From positions 1 to 13,209 of the forward strand of contig CAVGIU010000039.1 in assembly GCA_963629425.1 (NCBI GenBank): a DNA stretch of 13,209 nt, read 5' to 3'. The notes beneath the pieces are model-generated. The model made no database searches. It had not been told where the DNA came from and saw only the letters and a program-made list of their open reading frames with translations. The position numbers and the translations under genes were made by a program. Each line of letters opens with the position of its first letter. The first letter of the stretch is position 1. Below, in pieces: positions 5,729 to 11,906 of the stretch. The DNA is from F23-B02 sp963629425. GTDB lineage: Bacteria; Bacillota; Clostridia; Oscillospirales; Oscillospiraceae.

Positions 5729-8700
5729 CTAAAAATTCGCCTCTGAAAAATCTTTTATAAACCTCCTCGCCTGATCGACGATGCGGGCGTTTGATTTAAG
5801 GCGCAGGCTGACGCGCGGGGTCGTTCCTGCCTCGACCTTGAGTACGCCCTTGTACTCAGGGCGCGCGTAAAGCGCGGAGATGCGCTCCATATCGAAATCG
5901 CGCAGGGCGAAAATGAGCTTGCCGGACTTCTGCGAAATGTCGCTTATTCCGGCGTTTCCGGCCTCGCCGCGCAAAAGCGCGACGTTAATGAGCGCGCTCA
6001 CGCCCGAGGGCAGGTCGCCGAAGCGGTCGATGAGCTCGTCGATGAGGTCATCGGCCTCATCCTCGGTGCGCAGGAGCGCAATGCGGCGGTAGATATCCAT
6101 GCGCTGCCCCTCGGCGGGGATGTACGACTCCGGGATATTCGCCGCGACCGCGAGGTCTGCCGAGCACTCGGCGCGGTGCTCGACCTTGACGCCGCGTTCC
6201 TCGAGTACGGCCTCGCTGAGAAGCTTCATGTACATATCATAGCCCACGTCGGTCATGTGCCCCGACTGCTCCGCACCGAGCAGACTGCCCGCTCCGCGTA
6301 TCTCAAGGTCGCGCATGGCGATCTTGAAGCCCGAGCCGAACTCGGCAAACTCGCGTATGGCCTCGAGGCGCTTTTCCGCGACCTCTGTGAGCACCTTGTT
6401 CTGCCGGAACGTCAGATACGCCGATGCACGGCGCGTGCTGCGGCCGACGCGGCCGCGGATCTGGTGCAGCTGGGCAAGACCCATTTTGTCCGCGTCCTCG
6501 ATAATGAGGGTGTTGACGTTCGGGATATCTATGCCCGTTTCGATGATCGTCGTGCACACGAGCACCTGCGTTTTGCCCTCGGTCACGTCCTCCATGACCG
6601 AGGCGAGCATATCCTTATCCATCTGCCCGTGCGCAACGCCGACGGTGACCTCGTTATCGAGCATCTCGCGGATTTTTATCGCGGTGCGCTCGATGGTGTC
6701 GATGCGGTTGTGCAGATAATAAACCTGCCCGCCGCGCTGGATCTCGCGGCGTATCGCGTCGCAGAGTATGCCCCAGTCGTGCTCCATGACGAAGGTCTGA
6801 ACCGGCAGGCGGTCCTGCGGCGGCTCGTCGATCGACGACATGTCGCGGATGCCGGAAAGCGCCATGTTCAGCGTTCTCGGTATGGGCGTTGCCGACAGCG
6901 TGAGAACGTCCACGCCGCGGCTCATTTCCTTTATATGCTCCTTGTGGCCGACGCCGAAGCGCTGCTCCTCGTCGACGATAAGAAGCCCGAGATTTTTGAA
7001 TTTGACATCCTTCTGCAAAAGCCGGTGAGTGCCGACGACGAGGTCGCACTTGCCGGTTTTCAGATCCTCGAGCGTTTTATTCACCTGCGCCGGGGTGCGG
7101 AAGCGGCTTAATACCTCAACGGTGATCGGAAAGCCGAAAAAGCGCTGCACGGCAGTCTGATAATGCTGCTGGGCGAGCACCGTCGTCGGAACGAGTATCG
7201 CTGCCTGACGGTTATCGAGAATGCACTTCATCGCCGCGCGAAGGGCGACCTCGGTCTTGCCGTAGCCCACGTCGCCGCACAGGAGACGATCCATCGGAGT
7301 CGTTGACTCCATATCGGCCTTTATCTCGGCGATGCTGCGCAGCTGATCGTCGGTCTCCGTGTAGCCGAAATTATCCTCAAACTCGCGCTGCCAGGGCGAA
7401 TCGGGCGCGAAGGCGTGACCGGGCACGCGGGCGCGCTCGGCGTAGAGCTTTATGAGCTCGCCTGCCAACTTCTTCGTCGCGGCCTTGGCGCGAGACCGTG
7501 CCTTTGTCCACTCCGCGCCGCCCATTTTCGAGAGTCTTACGTTCTGATCCTCGGCAGCACCGAGATATTTCGTCACCATGTCCAGCGCCGTCGCGGGAAC
7601 ATACAGCGTATCCGTTCCGGCGTAGCGGATCATGATATAGTCCTTTTCAAAGCCGTCGACCTTCATCTTTTTTATGCCGGCAAAGCGGCCGATGCCGTGC
7701 ACCTCGTGCACGACGAGGTCGCCCGGCTTGAGGTCGGCATAGGAATTTATGCGCTGTCTGTCAGACGGCGCTTTTTTTGATGTTTTATGCTTATGCTCGC
7801 GCACGCGAAGAAGCTGCATGTCGCTTATGACGGCGAGCTTTATCCCGGGGTACTCCATGCCCGCTGACATGCCGCCGACGGAGATGGTGCAGTAGCCCTC
7901 CTCGGGCAGCTTTTCGAGCTTTTCCTGAACATAAGCTACGATGCCGGTGTCCTTCAAAAAGCTCTGCAGAAGCTCCGCTCTGCGCATATCGCCGGCCAGA
8001 ACGACGACGCGAAAGCCCTGCTTTAAATACGCCGAAACGTCCTCGGCCGCGGTCTTTACAGAGCCCGCATAGGACGGCAGCTGCTTTGCCGGGATGCTCA
8101 CGAGCGTTTTCGGCTCGACCGGGTAGCGCCCGACGGTGAAGGCATCTGCCATGTACACCGCGTGCTCGGAAAGCTTATCCGTCAGCTCATCCCAGGATAT
8201 TCTGAACGACGGTGCATCGGTCGCGAGCATGCCCTTTTTGACGAGCTCTCCCACGTCCTCGCCGAGCTGCTTTATAAAGCCCTTTGCCCTGTCCGCGCAC
8301 CTCGGCGGCTGGTCGACGAAAACGACGGCCTCCTCGGGAATATAGTCAGCGCCCGAGGCCTTTTCGTACAAAAACGGCATATATCGGTCGGCGTATTCGA
8401 GCTTCACGTTCTGTTCGAGCCTTTCGATATCCGTGCGAAGGGTCTGCTCAAGCTCGCGCAGCTGCTGCGAGCTTTTGTGGCGCGAGCACTTATCCGCAGC
8501 GGCAGTCAGCGCGTCCGTGAGCGCCTCTGTGCCGCCATGAGCGAGCGTCGCAAGGCTCTCGGCCGCCGGGAGTATTCGACAGGTTTCGACAGACTCCGTC
8601 CTGCGCTGGGTCTTTATATCGAAAAAGCCCATGCTGTCTATATCATCGCCCCAAAATTCTATGCGCACCGGCTCCGGGTACGAGGGCGAGAAGAAGTCGA

Positions 8701-9238
8701 CAATGCCTCCTCTGCGCGAGAACTGACCCGCGCCCTCGACCTGCTCGCAGCGTGTGTAGCCGCATCGCAGGAGCGCTTTTTCGAGCTCCTCCGGCGGGCA
8801 CGGCTCGCCGTCAGTTACCGTGAATGCGGCCTTGCCGAGCGTATGAGGCGGTATTGCCCTCTGCATGAGCGCCGATACCGTTGCGACCGTCAGCGGGCTT
8901 TCGCCGCATCTGAGCGCATTTAAAACGTAAAGGCGCTTCTGCTCTGCCTCACGCGAGGCGGCCAGCGATGAATAAAAGGTAAAATCGCGCGAATAGAGGG
9001 TGTTGACCGTTGCTCCCGTCATCGACTCAAGGTCGCGGGAAAAACTCTCCGCCGCGCTGTCGTCGGGACAGACAACAAACACCGGCAGCTCCATTTTTTC
9101 ATAAAGAGCCGCGGCCAAATTCACCCTGTGTATACCGGAAAGTCCGGAAACGAGCGCGGGAAGTCCTCCGCTCTCCATCAGACCCGGGAGGGCGGCAGCT
9201 TCCTTGTTTTCAAATATCTGCTGATTGAGTATTTTCAT
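5729..9238 (-). CDS. mfd: transcription-repair coupling factor Mfd
   Basis: Mfd is an ATP-driven DNA translocase that removes RNA polymerase stalled at lesions and recruits UvrA. The 1169-aa length is normal. The N-terminal UvrB-like region (residues ~25-340) has the degenerate 'VSGLSGIHR' in place of a working P-loop. The RNAP-interaction domain is at ~500-565 (KPGDLVVHEVHGIGRFAGI). The helicase core has GDVGYGKT (~652), DEEQRFG (~753), LSATPIPRTLNMALSG (~779) and QIRGRVGRS (~927). The C-terminal TRCF domain covers ~1030-1140. All motifs look intact. The ATG at 9238 has no Shine-Dalgarno and lies 9 nt after a -10 box, so the mRNA may be leaderless. The last residues (FSEANF) and the TAG stop are encoded by an R repeat end. 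The gene is convergent with the HTH gene and divergent from dnaA. Confidence 0.97.
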   Translation of the reverse strand: MKILNQQIFENKEAAALPGLMESGGLPALVSGLSGIHRVNLAAALYEKMELPVFVVCPDDSAAESFSRDLESMTGATVNTLYSRDFTFYSSLAASREAEQKRLYVLNALRCGESPLTVATVSALMQRAIPPHTLGKAAFTVTDGEPCPPEELEKALLRCGYTRCEQVEGAGQFSRRGGIVDFFSPSYPEPVRIEFWGDDIDSMGFFDIKTQRRTESVETCRILPAAESLATLAHGGTEALTDALTAAADKCSRHKSSQQLRELEQTLRTDIERLEQNVKLEYADRYMPFLYEKASGADYIPEEAVVFVDQPPRCADRAKGFIKQLGEDVGELVKKGMLATDAPSFRISWDELTDKLSEHAVYMADAFTVGRYPVEPKTLVSIPAKQLPSYAGSVKTAAEDVSAYLKQGFRVVVLAGDMRRAELLQSFLKDTGIVAYVQEKLEKLPEEGYCTISVGGMSAGMEYPGIKLAVISDMQLLRVREHKHKTSKKAPSDRQRINSYADLKPGDLVVHEVHGIGRFAGIKKMKVDGFEKDYIMIRYAGTDTLYVPATALDMVTKYLGAAEDQNVRLSKMGGAEWTKARSRAKAATKKLAGELIKLYAERARVPGHAFAPDSPWQREFEDNFGYTETDDQLRSIAEIKADMESTTPMDRLLCGDVGYGKTEVALRAAMKCILDNRQAAILVPTTVLAQQHYQTAVQRFFGFPITVEVLSRFRTPAQVNKTLEDLKTGKCDLVVGTHRLLQKDVKFKNLGLLIVDEEQRFGVGHKEHIKEMSRGVDVLTLSATPIPRTLNMALSGIRDMSSIDEPPQDRLPVQTFVMEHDWGILCDAIRREIQRGGQVYYLHNRIDTIERTAIKIREMLDNEVTVGVAHGQMDKDMLASVMEDVTEGKTQVLVCTTIIETGIDIPNVNTLIIEDADKMGLAQLHQIRGRVGRSTRRASAYLTFRQNKVLTEVAEKRLEAIREFAEFGSGFKIAMRDLEIRGAGSLLGAEQSGHMTDVGYDMYMKLLSEAVLEERGVKVEHRAECSADLAVAANIPESYIPAEGQRMDIYRRIALLRTEDEADDLIDELIDRFGDLPSGVSALINVALLRGEAGNAGISDISQKSGKLIFALRDFDMERISALYARPEYKGVLKVEAGTTPRVSLRLKSNARIVDQARRFIKDFSEANF

Positions 9239-9247
9239 AGTTACCGT

Positions 9248-9276
9248 ATTATATGCTTTTTCAGAGGCGAATTCAA
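9248..9276 (-). promoter_or_regulatory. mfd promoter, with an R repeat arm as spacer
   Basis: On the minus strand TTGAAT (9276 to 9271), 17 nt, TATAAT (9253 to 9248). The perfect -10 ends 9 nt before the mfd ATG, so the predicted start (about 9242-9238) leaves almost no leader. The spacer holds the R terminal sequence CGCCTCTGAAAAAGC and the -35 lies just inside the repeat. The promoter is therefore a junction of native -10 and repeat-derived -35. Confidence 0.65.
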
Positions 9277-9366
9277 GCTTTTACCGATACATAAGTTGCG
9301 TCAGCCCGGTATCGAGAGTGCGGAGGAAACCGTTTCTGCATCGCACTACGGTGTTGCGACGCACTG

Positions 9367-9391
9367 TGTAGGGAACGGGCTTGCCCGTTCC
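9367..9391 (-). repeat. A module, copy 3 (inverted)
   Basis: Reads TGTAGGGAACGGGCTTGCCC then GTTCC on the plus strand, the reverse orientation of copies 1 and 2. The stem GGAACGGGC/GCCCGTTCC is intact, with another compensated base pair. Confidence 0.78.
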
Positions 9392-9425
9392 GTTTCTGAA
9401 ACCTTTGCCTGCAACTAAACCTGTT

Positions 9426-9450
9426 CGTAGGGGCGACCATCGGTCGCCCG
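9426..9450 (+). repeat. C module, copy 1
   Basis: CGTAGGGGCGACC-AT-CGGTCGCCCG: the stem GGGCGACC/GGTCGCCC surrounds a short loop. An inverted relative with a different stem (GGGCGAGC/GCTCGCC) lies at 13129-13151. Both share the CGTAGGGGCGA edge. Such palindromes are frequent between genes of gut Clostridia. Confidence 0.7.
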
Positions 9451-9479
9451 TTTGTTATGGCTTAGTTTGACGCACCCTT

Positions 9480-9526
9480 GCCTTCCCCTTGAGGGGAAGG
9501 TGTCAGCGAAGCTGACGGATGAGGTG
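9480..9526 (+). repeat. B module, copy 3
   Basis: GCCTTCCCCTTGAGGGGAAG, GTCAGCGAAGCTGAC, GGATGAGGTG. It is followed without a gap by the R left arm GTTTTTCGGAGGCG, the same junction as at 3503/3504. Confidence 0.85.
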
Positions 9527-9605
9527 GTTTTTCGGAGGCGCATTAAAATTGCACCAATACATATATTGCGGTATCCCGACCGGTAACTGTGCAGAAAACC
9601 ATTAC

Positions 9606-9630
9606 GGAATGGGCAAGCCCGTTCCCTACA
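9606..9630 (+). repeat. A module, copy 4
   Basis: GGAATGGGC-AA-GCCCGTTCC followed by CTACA. One stem position is a G-T mismatch in DNA (a G-U pair in RNA). It occupies the same place inside the R element as in R element 2. Confidence 0.78.
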
Positions 9631-9648
9631 CTGGTGCGGCGGATCGTT

Positions 9649-9732
9649 TTGCACCAAATCAGAATAACAACTGAGTAGAGCGACCCCTCAGTCATTGCTG
9701 CTCAATGCCAGCTCCCCTTACGCAGGGGCGCC
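9649..9732 (-). repeat. D module, copy 2 (inverted)
   Basis: On the plus strand: TTGCACCAAATCAG, then CGACCCCTCAGTCA, then CAGCTCCCCTTACGCAGGGG and CGCC. This is the reverse complement of the D module at 5381-5465, with a changed middle section. Confidence 0.72.
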
Positions 9733-9895
9733 GATGGGGCGCGGCACAAGACTACACCGCACTTGCGGAAAGCGGCGGCCTTACGGTTTCGTCAGCACTT
9801 TCGATACCGGGCTGCCGCAATTTGCGTATCGGTAGGTGCGTCCGTGCGCCTCTGAAAAAGCGCCTCTGAAAATGCCTACTATATTAAAATATATA

Positions 9896-9924
9896 TTGCA
9901 ATGGAGTTTTGGATTTGATATAAT
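9896..9924 (+). promoter_or_regulatory. dnaA promoter (extended -10)
   Basis: TTGCAA (9896-9901), 17 nt, TATAAT (9919-9924) preceded by TGA, an extended -10. Transcription would start near 9931, giving a leader of ~43 nt. It is in AT-rich native sequence just right of the repeat island. No DnaA-box-like site was found by eye here, so autoregulation from this side is not evident. Confidence 0.75.
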
Positions 9925-9973
9925 ATATTAGTTTCAAAAATGGGGTAATTTGCGGGAAAACGAGGACAATGAT

Positions 9974-11287
9974 ATGAGCGTAAATTCACTGAACGATATA
10001 TGGCAGGCAGTGCTGGGCGTACTGGGCGAGCATTTGACGGATACGGCCATCTCCACCTGGTTTGAGGATTGCGAGCCGGTCGAGATAAACGGCACGACCC
10101 TCGTTTTAAAGACAAGCTCAGATTTCAAGCGCGATATCATCGTAAAGCGTTTTTCCGAGACCATAAAACGCGCGATGAGCGACATTTTTTCGACCGAGTT
10201 CACCATCAAGGTCCTCACCGAGGAGGAGCTCGGCGATTACGAGGAGCGCAAGGCCGATGACGATCCCCTGCCCGAGATGGCGGGATACACCTTCGACCGC
10301 TTCATCGTCGGAAACTCCAACAAATTTGCGCATAACGCCGCCGTCGCCGTGGCGCACAAGCCCGGCAGCGCGTACAATCCGCTGTTTATCTACGGTAACT
10401 CCGGCCTCGGCAAGACGCATCTGCTGCTCGCCATCGGCCAGTATATACGCGAGACTAACCCCGCGGCGAAGATAGCCTACATAAAGGGCGATGAGTTCAC
10501 AAATCAGCTGCTTAAATCCATAAAAGACGGCACAGGCGAGGAATTTCGCATGAAATACCGCAACGTCGACCTCTTCCTCGTCGACGATATCCAGTTCATC
10601 GCCGGCAAGCAGGCAACTCAGGAGGAGTTTTTCCACACCTTCAATAACATTTATGAGGCAGGACATCAGATAGTCATAACCTCCGACCGTCCGCCGATTG
10701 AAATGAGCTTACTCGACGACCGTCTCATGAGCCGCTTCCAAGGCGGCCTGATGGCGGATATCCAGCCGCCCGATATTGAGACGCGCATGGTCATAACCCG
10801 CGCCAAGGCAGCGCAGCTCGGCCTCGTTCTGGAGGACGACGCCGTCGCGTATATCGCCGAGACCATAACCTCGAACGTGCGTCAGATAGAGGGCGTCATA
10901 AAGCGCCTGACCGCTTACAGGGAGATACTCGACAGCACGATAGATACGGCCGCGGTAAAGCGCGCCATCAAGGACGTCGTGCGCATCGGCACCTTTATCC
11001 CATCGCCGCAGCTGATTATCCGCGAGAGTGCACGTTACTTCCAGCTCACTGAGGAGGATCTGCGCGGCCAGAACCGCAGCAAAAACACGGCCACGGCGCG
11101 TCAGATATCCATGTACCTCATCCGCACGCTGACAAATCTCCCGCTCAAGGAGATCGGCGCGGAGTACGGCGACAGAAACCATTCCACGGTTCTCTCCTCC
11201 ATCCGCAAGGTTGAGGAAATGATAAAGGAAGACCCCATGTATTCCGCCGCTGTCAGAGACATCACCTCAAATATTAATTCCCAATGA
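9974..11287 (+). CDS. dnaA: chromosomal replication initiator protein DnaA
   Basis: DnaA is the AAA+ protein that binds DnaA boxes and opens oriC. The 437-residue protein has all four domains: domain I (~1-85, LNDIWQAVLGVLGEHL, STWFEDCEPVE), a short linker, the AAA+ core with Walker A GNSGLGKTH (~141) and Walker B LFLVDDIQF (~200), sensor ITSDRPP, and the DNA-binding domain IV with the signature EYGDRNHSTVLSSIRKVEEM (~399 on). It is of normal length for Clostridia. ATG 9974 was chosen because GAGGA (9962-9966) lies 7 nt upstream; an in-frame TTG at 9950 lacks a suitable RBS. The TGA stop runs directly into an R repeat end (TGATTTCAGAGGCG). dnaN follows in the same direction after repeats and the oriC-like segment. 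Confidence 0.97.
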   Translation: MSVNSLNDIWQAVLGVLGEHLTDTAISTWFEDCEPVEINGTTLVLKTSSDFKRDIIVKRFSETIKRAMSDIFSTEFTIKVLTEEELGDYEERKADDDPLPEMAGYTFDRFIVGNSNKFAHNAAVAVAHKPGSAYNPLFIYGNSGLGKTHLLLAIGQYIRETNPAAKIAYIKGDEFTNQLLKSIKDGTGEEFRMKYRNVDLFLVDDIQFIAGKQATQEEFFHTFNNIYEAGHQIVITSDRPPIEMSLLDDRLMSRFQGGLMADIQPPDIETRMVITRAKAAQLGLVLEDDAVAYIAETITSNVRQIEGVIKRLTAYREILDSTIDTAAVKRAIKDVVRIGTFIPSPQLIIRESARYFQLTEEDLRGQNRSKNTATARQISMYLIRTLTNLPLKEIGAEYGDRNHSTVLSSIRKVEEMIKEDPMYSAAVRDITSNINSQ

Positions 11288-11406
11288 TTTCAGAGGCGCT
11301 TTTTCAGTGGCGCACGGACATTGTACGGATACATATATTGCGTGAACCCGGTATCGAAACTGCGGAGAAAACCGGTTTTGCGCCGCACTACGGTATTGAG
11401 TCATTT
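11286..11406 (+). repeat. R element 6 (left arm only) abutting the dnaA stop
   Basis: Tandem end motifs TTTCAGAGGCGC and TTTTTCAGTGGCGC (11288-11312), then GTACGGATACATA, TATTGCGTGA, CCCGGTATCGAAACTGCGG and GAGAAAACCGG to ~11375. It goes straight on to a B module at 11407 with no right arm of its own. Confidence 0.72.
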
Positions 11407-11453
11407 GCCTTCCCCTTGAGGGGAAGGTGTCACCGTAGGTGACGGATGAGGTG
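11407..11453 (+). repeat. B module, copy 4
   Basis: GCCTTCCCCTTGAGGGGAAG, GTCACCGTAGGTGAC, GGATGAGGTG. The second hairpin (GTCACC/GGTGAC) has different stem bases from the other copies but remains fully paired. The R left arm follows immediately. Confidence 0.85.
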
Positions 11454-11670
11454 TTTTCAGAGGCGTATCTACACTGCGTCGATACGTTTATTGCGTCAGT
11501 CCCGGTATCGCACCTGCCGGAAAAACCGTAAAACTGCCGCTTCCCATAAGTGCTGCACAAATTTTGCAGCATTCCCGCGGGAAGCAAAACCTTACGGTTT
11601 TCACCAATTTCTCGACACCGGGACACCGCAAAATACGTATAAGTACAGCGTCAAAGCGCTATTAAAAAAG
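11454..11670 (+). repeat. R element 7 (~217 bp) bordering oriC
   Basis: The left arm TTTTCAGAGGCG...GTCGATACGTTTATTGCGTCA...CCCGGTATCGCACCTGC...GGAAAAACC matches the right arm GGTTTTCACC...CTCGACACCGGGACACCGC...ACGTATAAGTAC...GCGCTATTAAAAAAG in reverse complement. The interior holds CCGCTTCCC/GGGAAGC-like inverted pieces and GCTGCACAAATTTTGCAGC (11551-11569), another palindrome. The right end touches the first bases of the oriC-like segment. Confidence 0.75.
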
Positions 11671-11906
11671 TCAACATTGGATTGTTGATTGTTTGTTATA
11701 AAATGTTGAAAACCCTAATGAGAAATTTTTTATGTTGAAACCCTCAAATTTATAAACATTTTTTTCAACACAAAAATCTGAGGCGCTTCAGTCGATTTTT
11801 CGACTTTTCCACAATATTTTCAACTACTGCTAATACTACTGAATTTTATTAGATTTATTTATTAATATATCATTTTATTTTTTTCGTTTTTAACGGGAGG
11901 AACGTT
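11671..11906. other. oriC: replication origin (oriC-like: DnaA boxes, trio tract, AT-rich unwinding region)
   Basis: This non-coding segment between dnaA and dnaN is very AT-rich compared with its surroundings. Five DnaA-box-like 9-mers are seen: TGTTGAAAA (11704-11712) and TGTTGAAAC (11733-11741), which read TTTTCAACA and GTTTCAACA on the minus strand, plus TTTTCAACA (11762-11770), TTTTCCACA (11805-11813) and TTTTCAACT (11817-11825). The best, TTTTCCACA, is one base from the classic TTATCCACA. A GTCGA-TTTT-TCGAC hairpin lies at 11791-11804. The last box runs into CTA-CTG-CTA-ATA-CTA-CTG (11824-11841), then an almost pure A/T stretch (11842-11884). The order boxes, trinucleotide tract, AT-rich DNA, dnaN matches the Bacillus-type unwinding region. 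Function is inferred. Confidence 0.75.
11824..11841 (-). promoter_or_regulatory. DnaA-trio-like element
   Basis: Six consecutive triplets CTA CTG CTA ATA CTA CTG; read on the minus strand every triplet has A in the centre (CAG TAG TAT TAG CAG TAG). This fits the DnaA-trio pattern described for Bacillus subtilis, where DnaA spreads from a box along one strand to open DNA. It starts within the TTTTCAACT box, with no GC-rich spacer. Confidence 0.6.

Larger units (their letters stand above)
5181..5752 (+). repeat. repeat island 1 between the HTH gene and mfd (R element 3 carrying D, B and A modules)
   Basis: This gap holds no gene. The left R arm starts GCGCTTTTTCAGAGGCGC immediately after the HTH-gene stop and runs to about 5259 (ACCGATACG, TTGCGC, CCCGGTGTCGAAACATT, GGAAACC). 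A second, partial inner arm lies at ~5296-5330. A 19-bp direct repeat CGCTTCCCGCAGGTGCGGC occurs at 5269-5287 and 5340-5358. Then come a palindrome GCACAAATTTTGTGC (5357-5371), D, B, a terminator and an A module. The right R arm runs from ~5665 and ends in tandem copies CGCCTCTAAAAAT and CGCCTCTGAAAAATC at 5724-5752, inside the mfd coding end. It reads as one R element enlarged by internal insertions. Confidence 0.75.
9254..9526 (+). repeat. repeat island 2, left part: R element 4 (left arm) with A, C and B modules
   Basis: No gene is seen between mfd and dnaA. An R left arm begins CTTTTTCAGAGGCG at 9256 and shows TACCGATACATA, GTTGCGTCA, GCCCGGTATCGAGA and GGAGGAAACC up to ~9331. It is followed by an inverted A module (9367-9391), a C module (9426-9450) and a B module (9480-9526). 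No matching right arm lies before the next R element, so this copy is a half or has been split by the following one. Confidence 0.7.
9527..9873 (+). repeat. repeat island 2, right part: R element 5 enlarged by A and D modules
   Basis: The left arm GTTTTTCGGAGGCGC (from 9527) has GCACCAATACATA, TATTGCGG, TCCCGACCGG and GCAGAAAACC. The right arm is GGTTTCGTCAGC...GATACCGGG...GCGTATCGGTAGG, and its end is a tandem GCGCCTCTGAAAAA, GCGCCTCTGAAAATG at 9845-9873. The interior holds an A module (9606-9630) and an inverted D module (9649-9732), making it ~347 bp against ~215 bp for simple R copies. The right end lies 22 bp upstream of the dnaA -35. Confidence 0.72.

Noticed and set aside
5224..5746. 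Short open frames within the repeat islands (also 9010-9657 and 11267-11688)
   Set aside because: Their products are translations of R, B, A or D repeats in various frames; similar frames are open in several copies only because the repeats are similar.
6176..8923. Long plus-strand open frames opposite mfd (311 aa at 6176-7111 and 253 aa at 8162-8923)
   Set aside because: They are antisense shadows in GC-rich DNA; mfd on the other strand is full length and has all its motifs, and the shadow proteins show no recognisable domain.
9950..9973. Upstream TTG start for dnaA
   Set aside because: The TTG lacks a suitable RBS, whereas GAGGA is well placed for ATG 9974, where DnaA homology begins.
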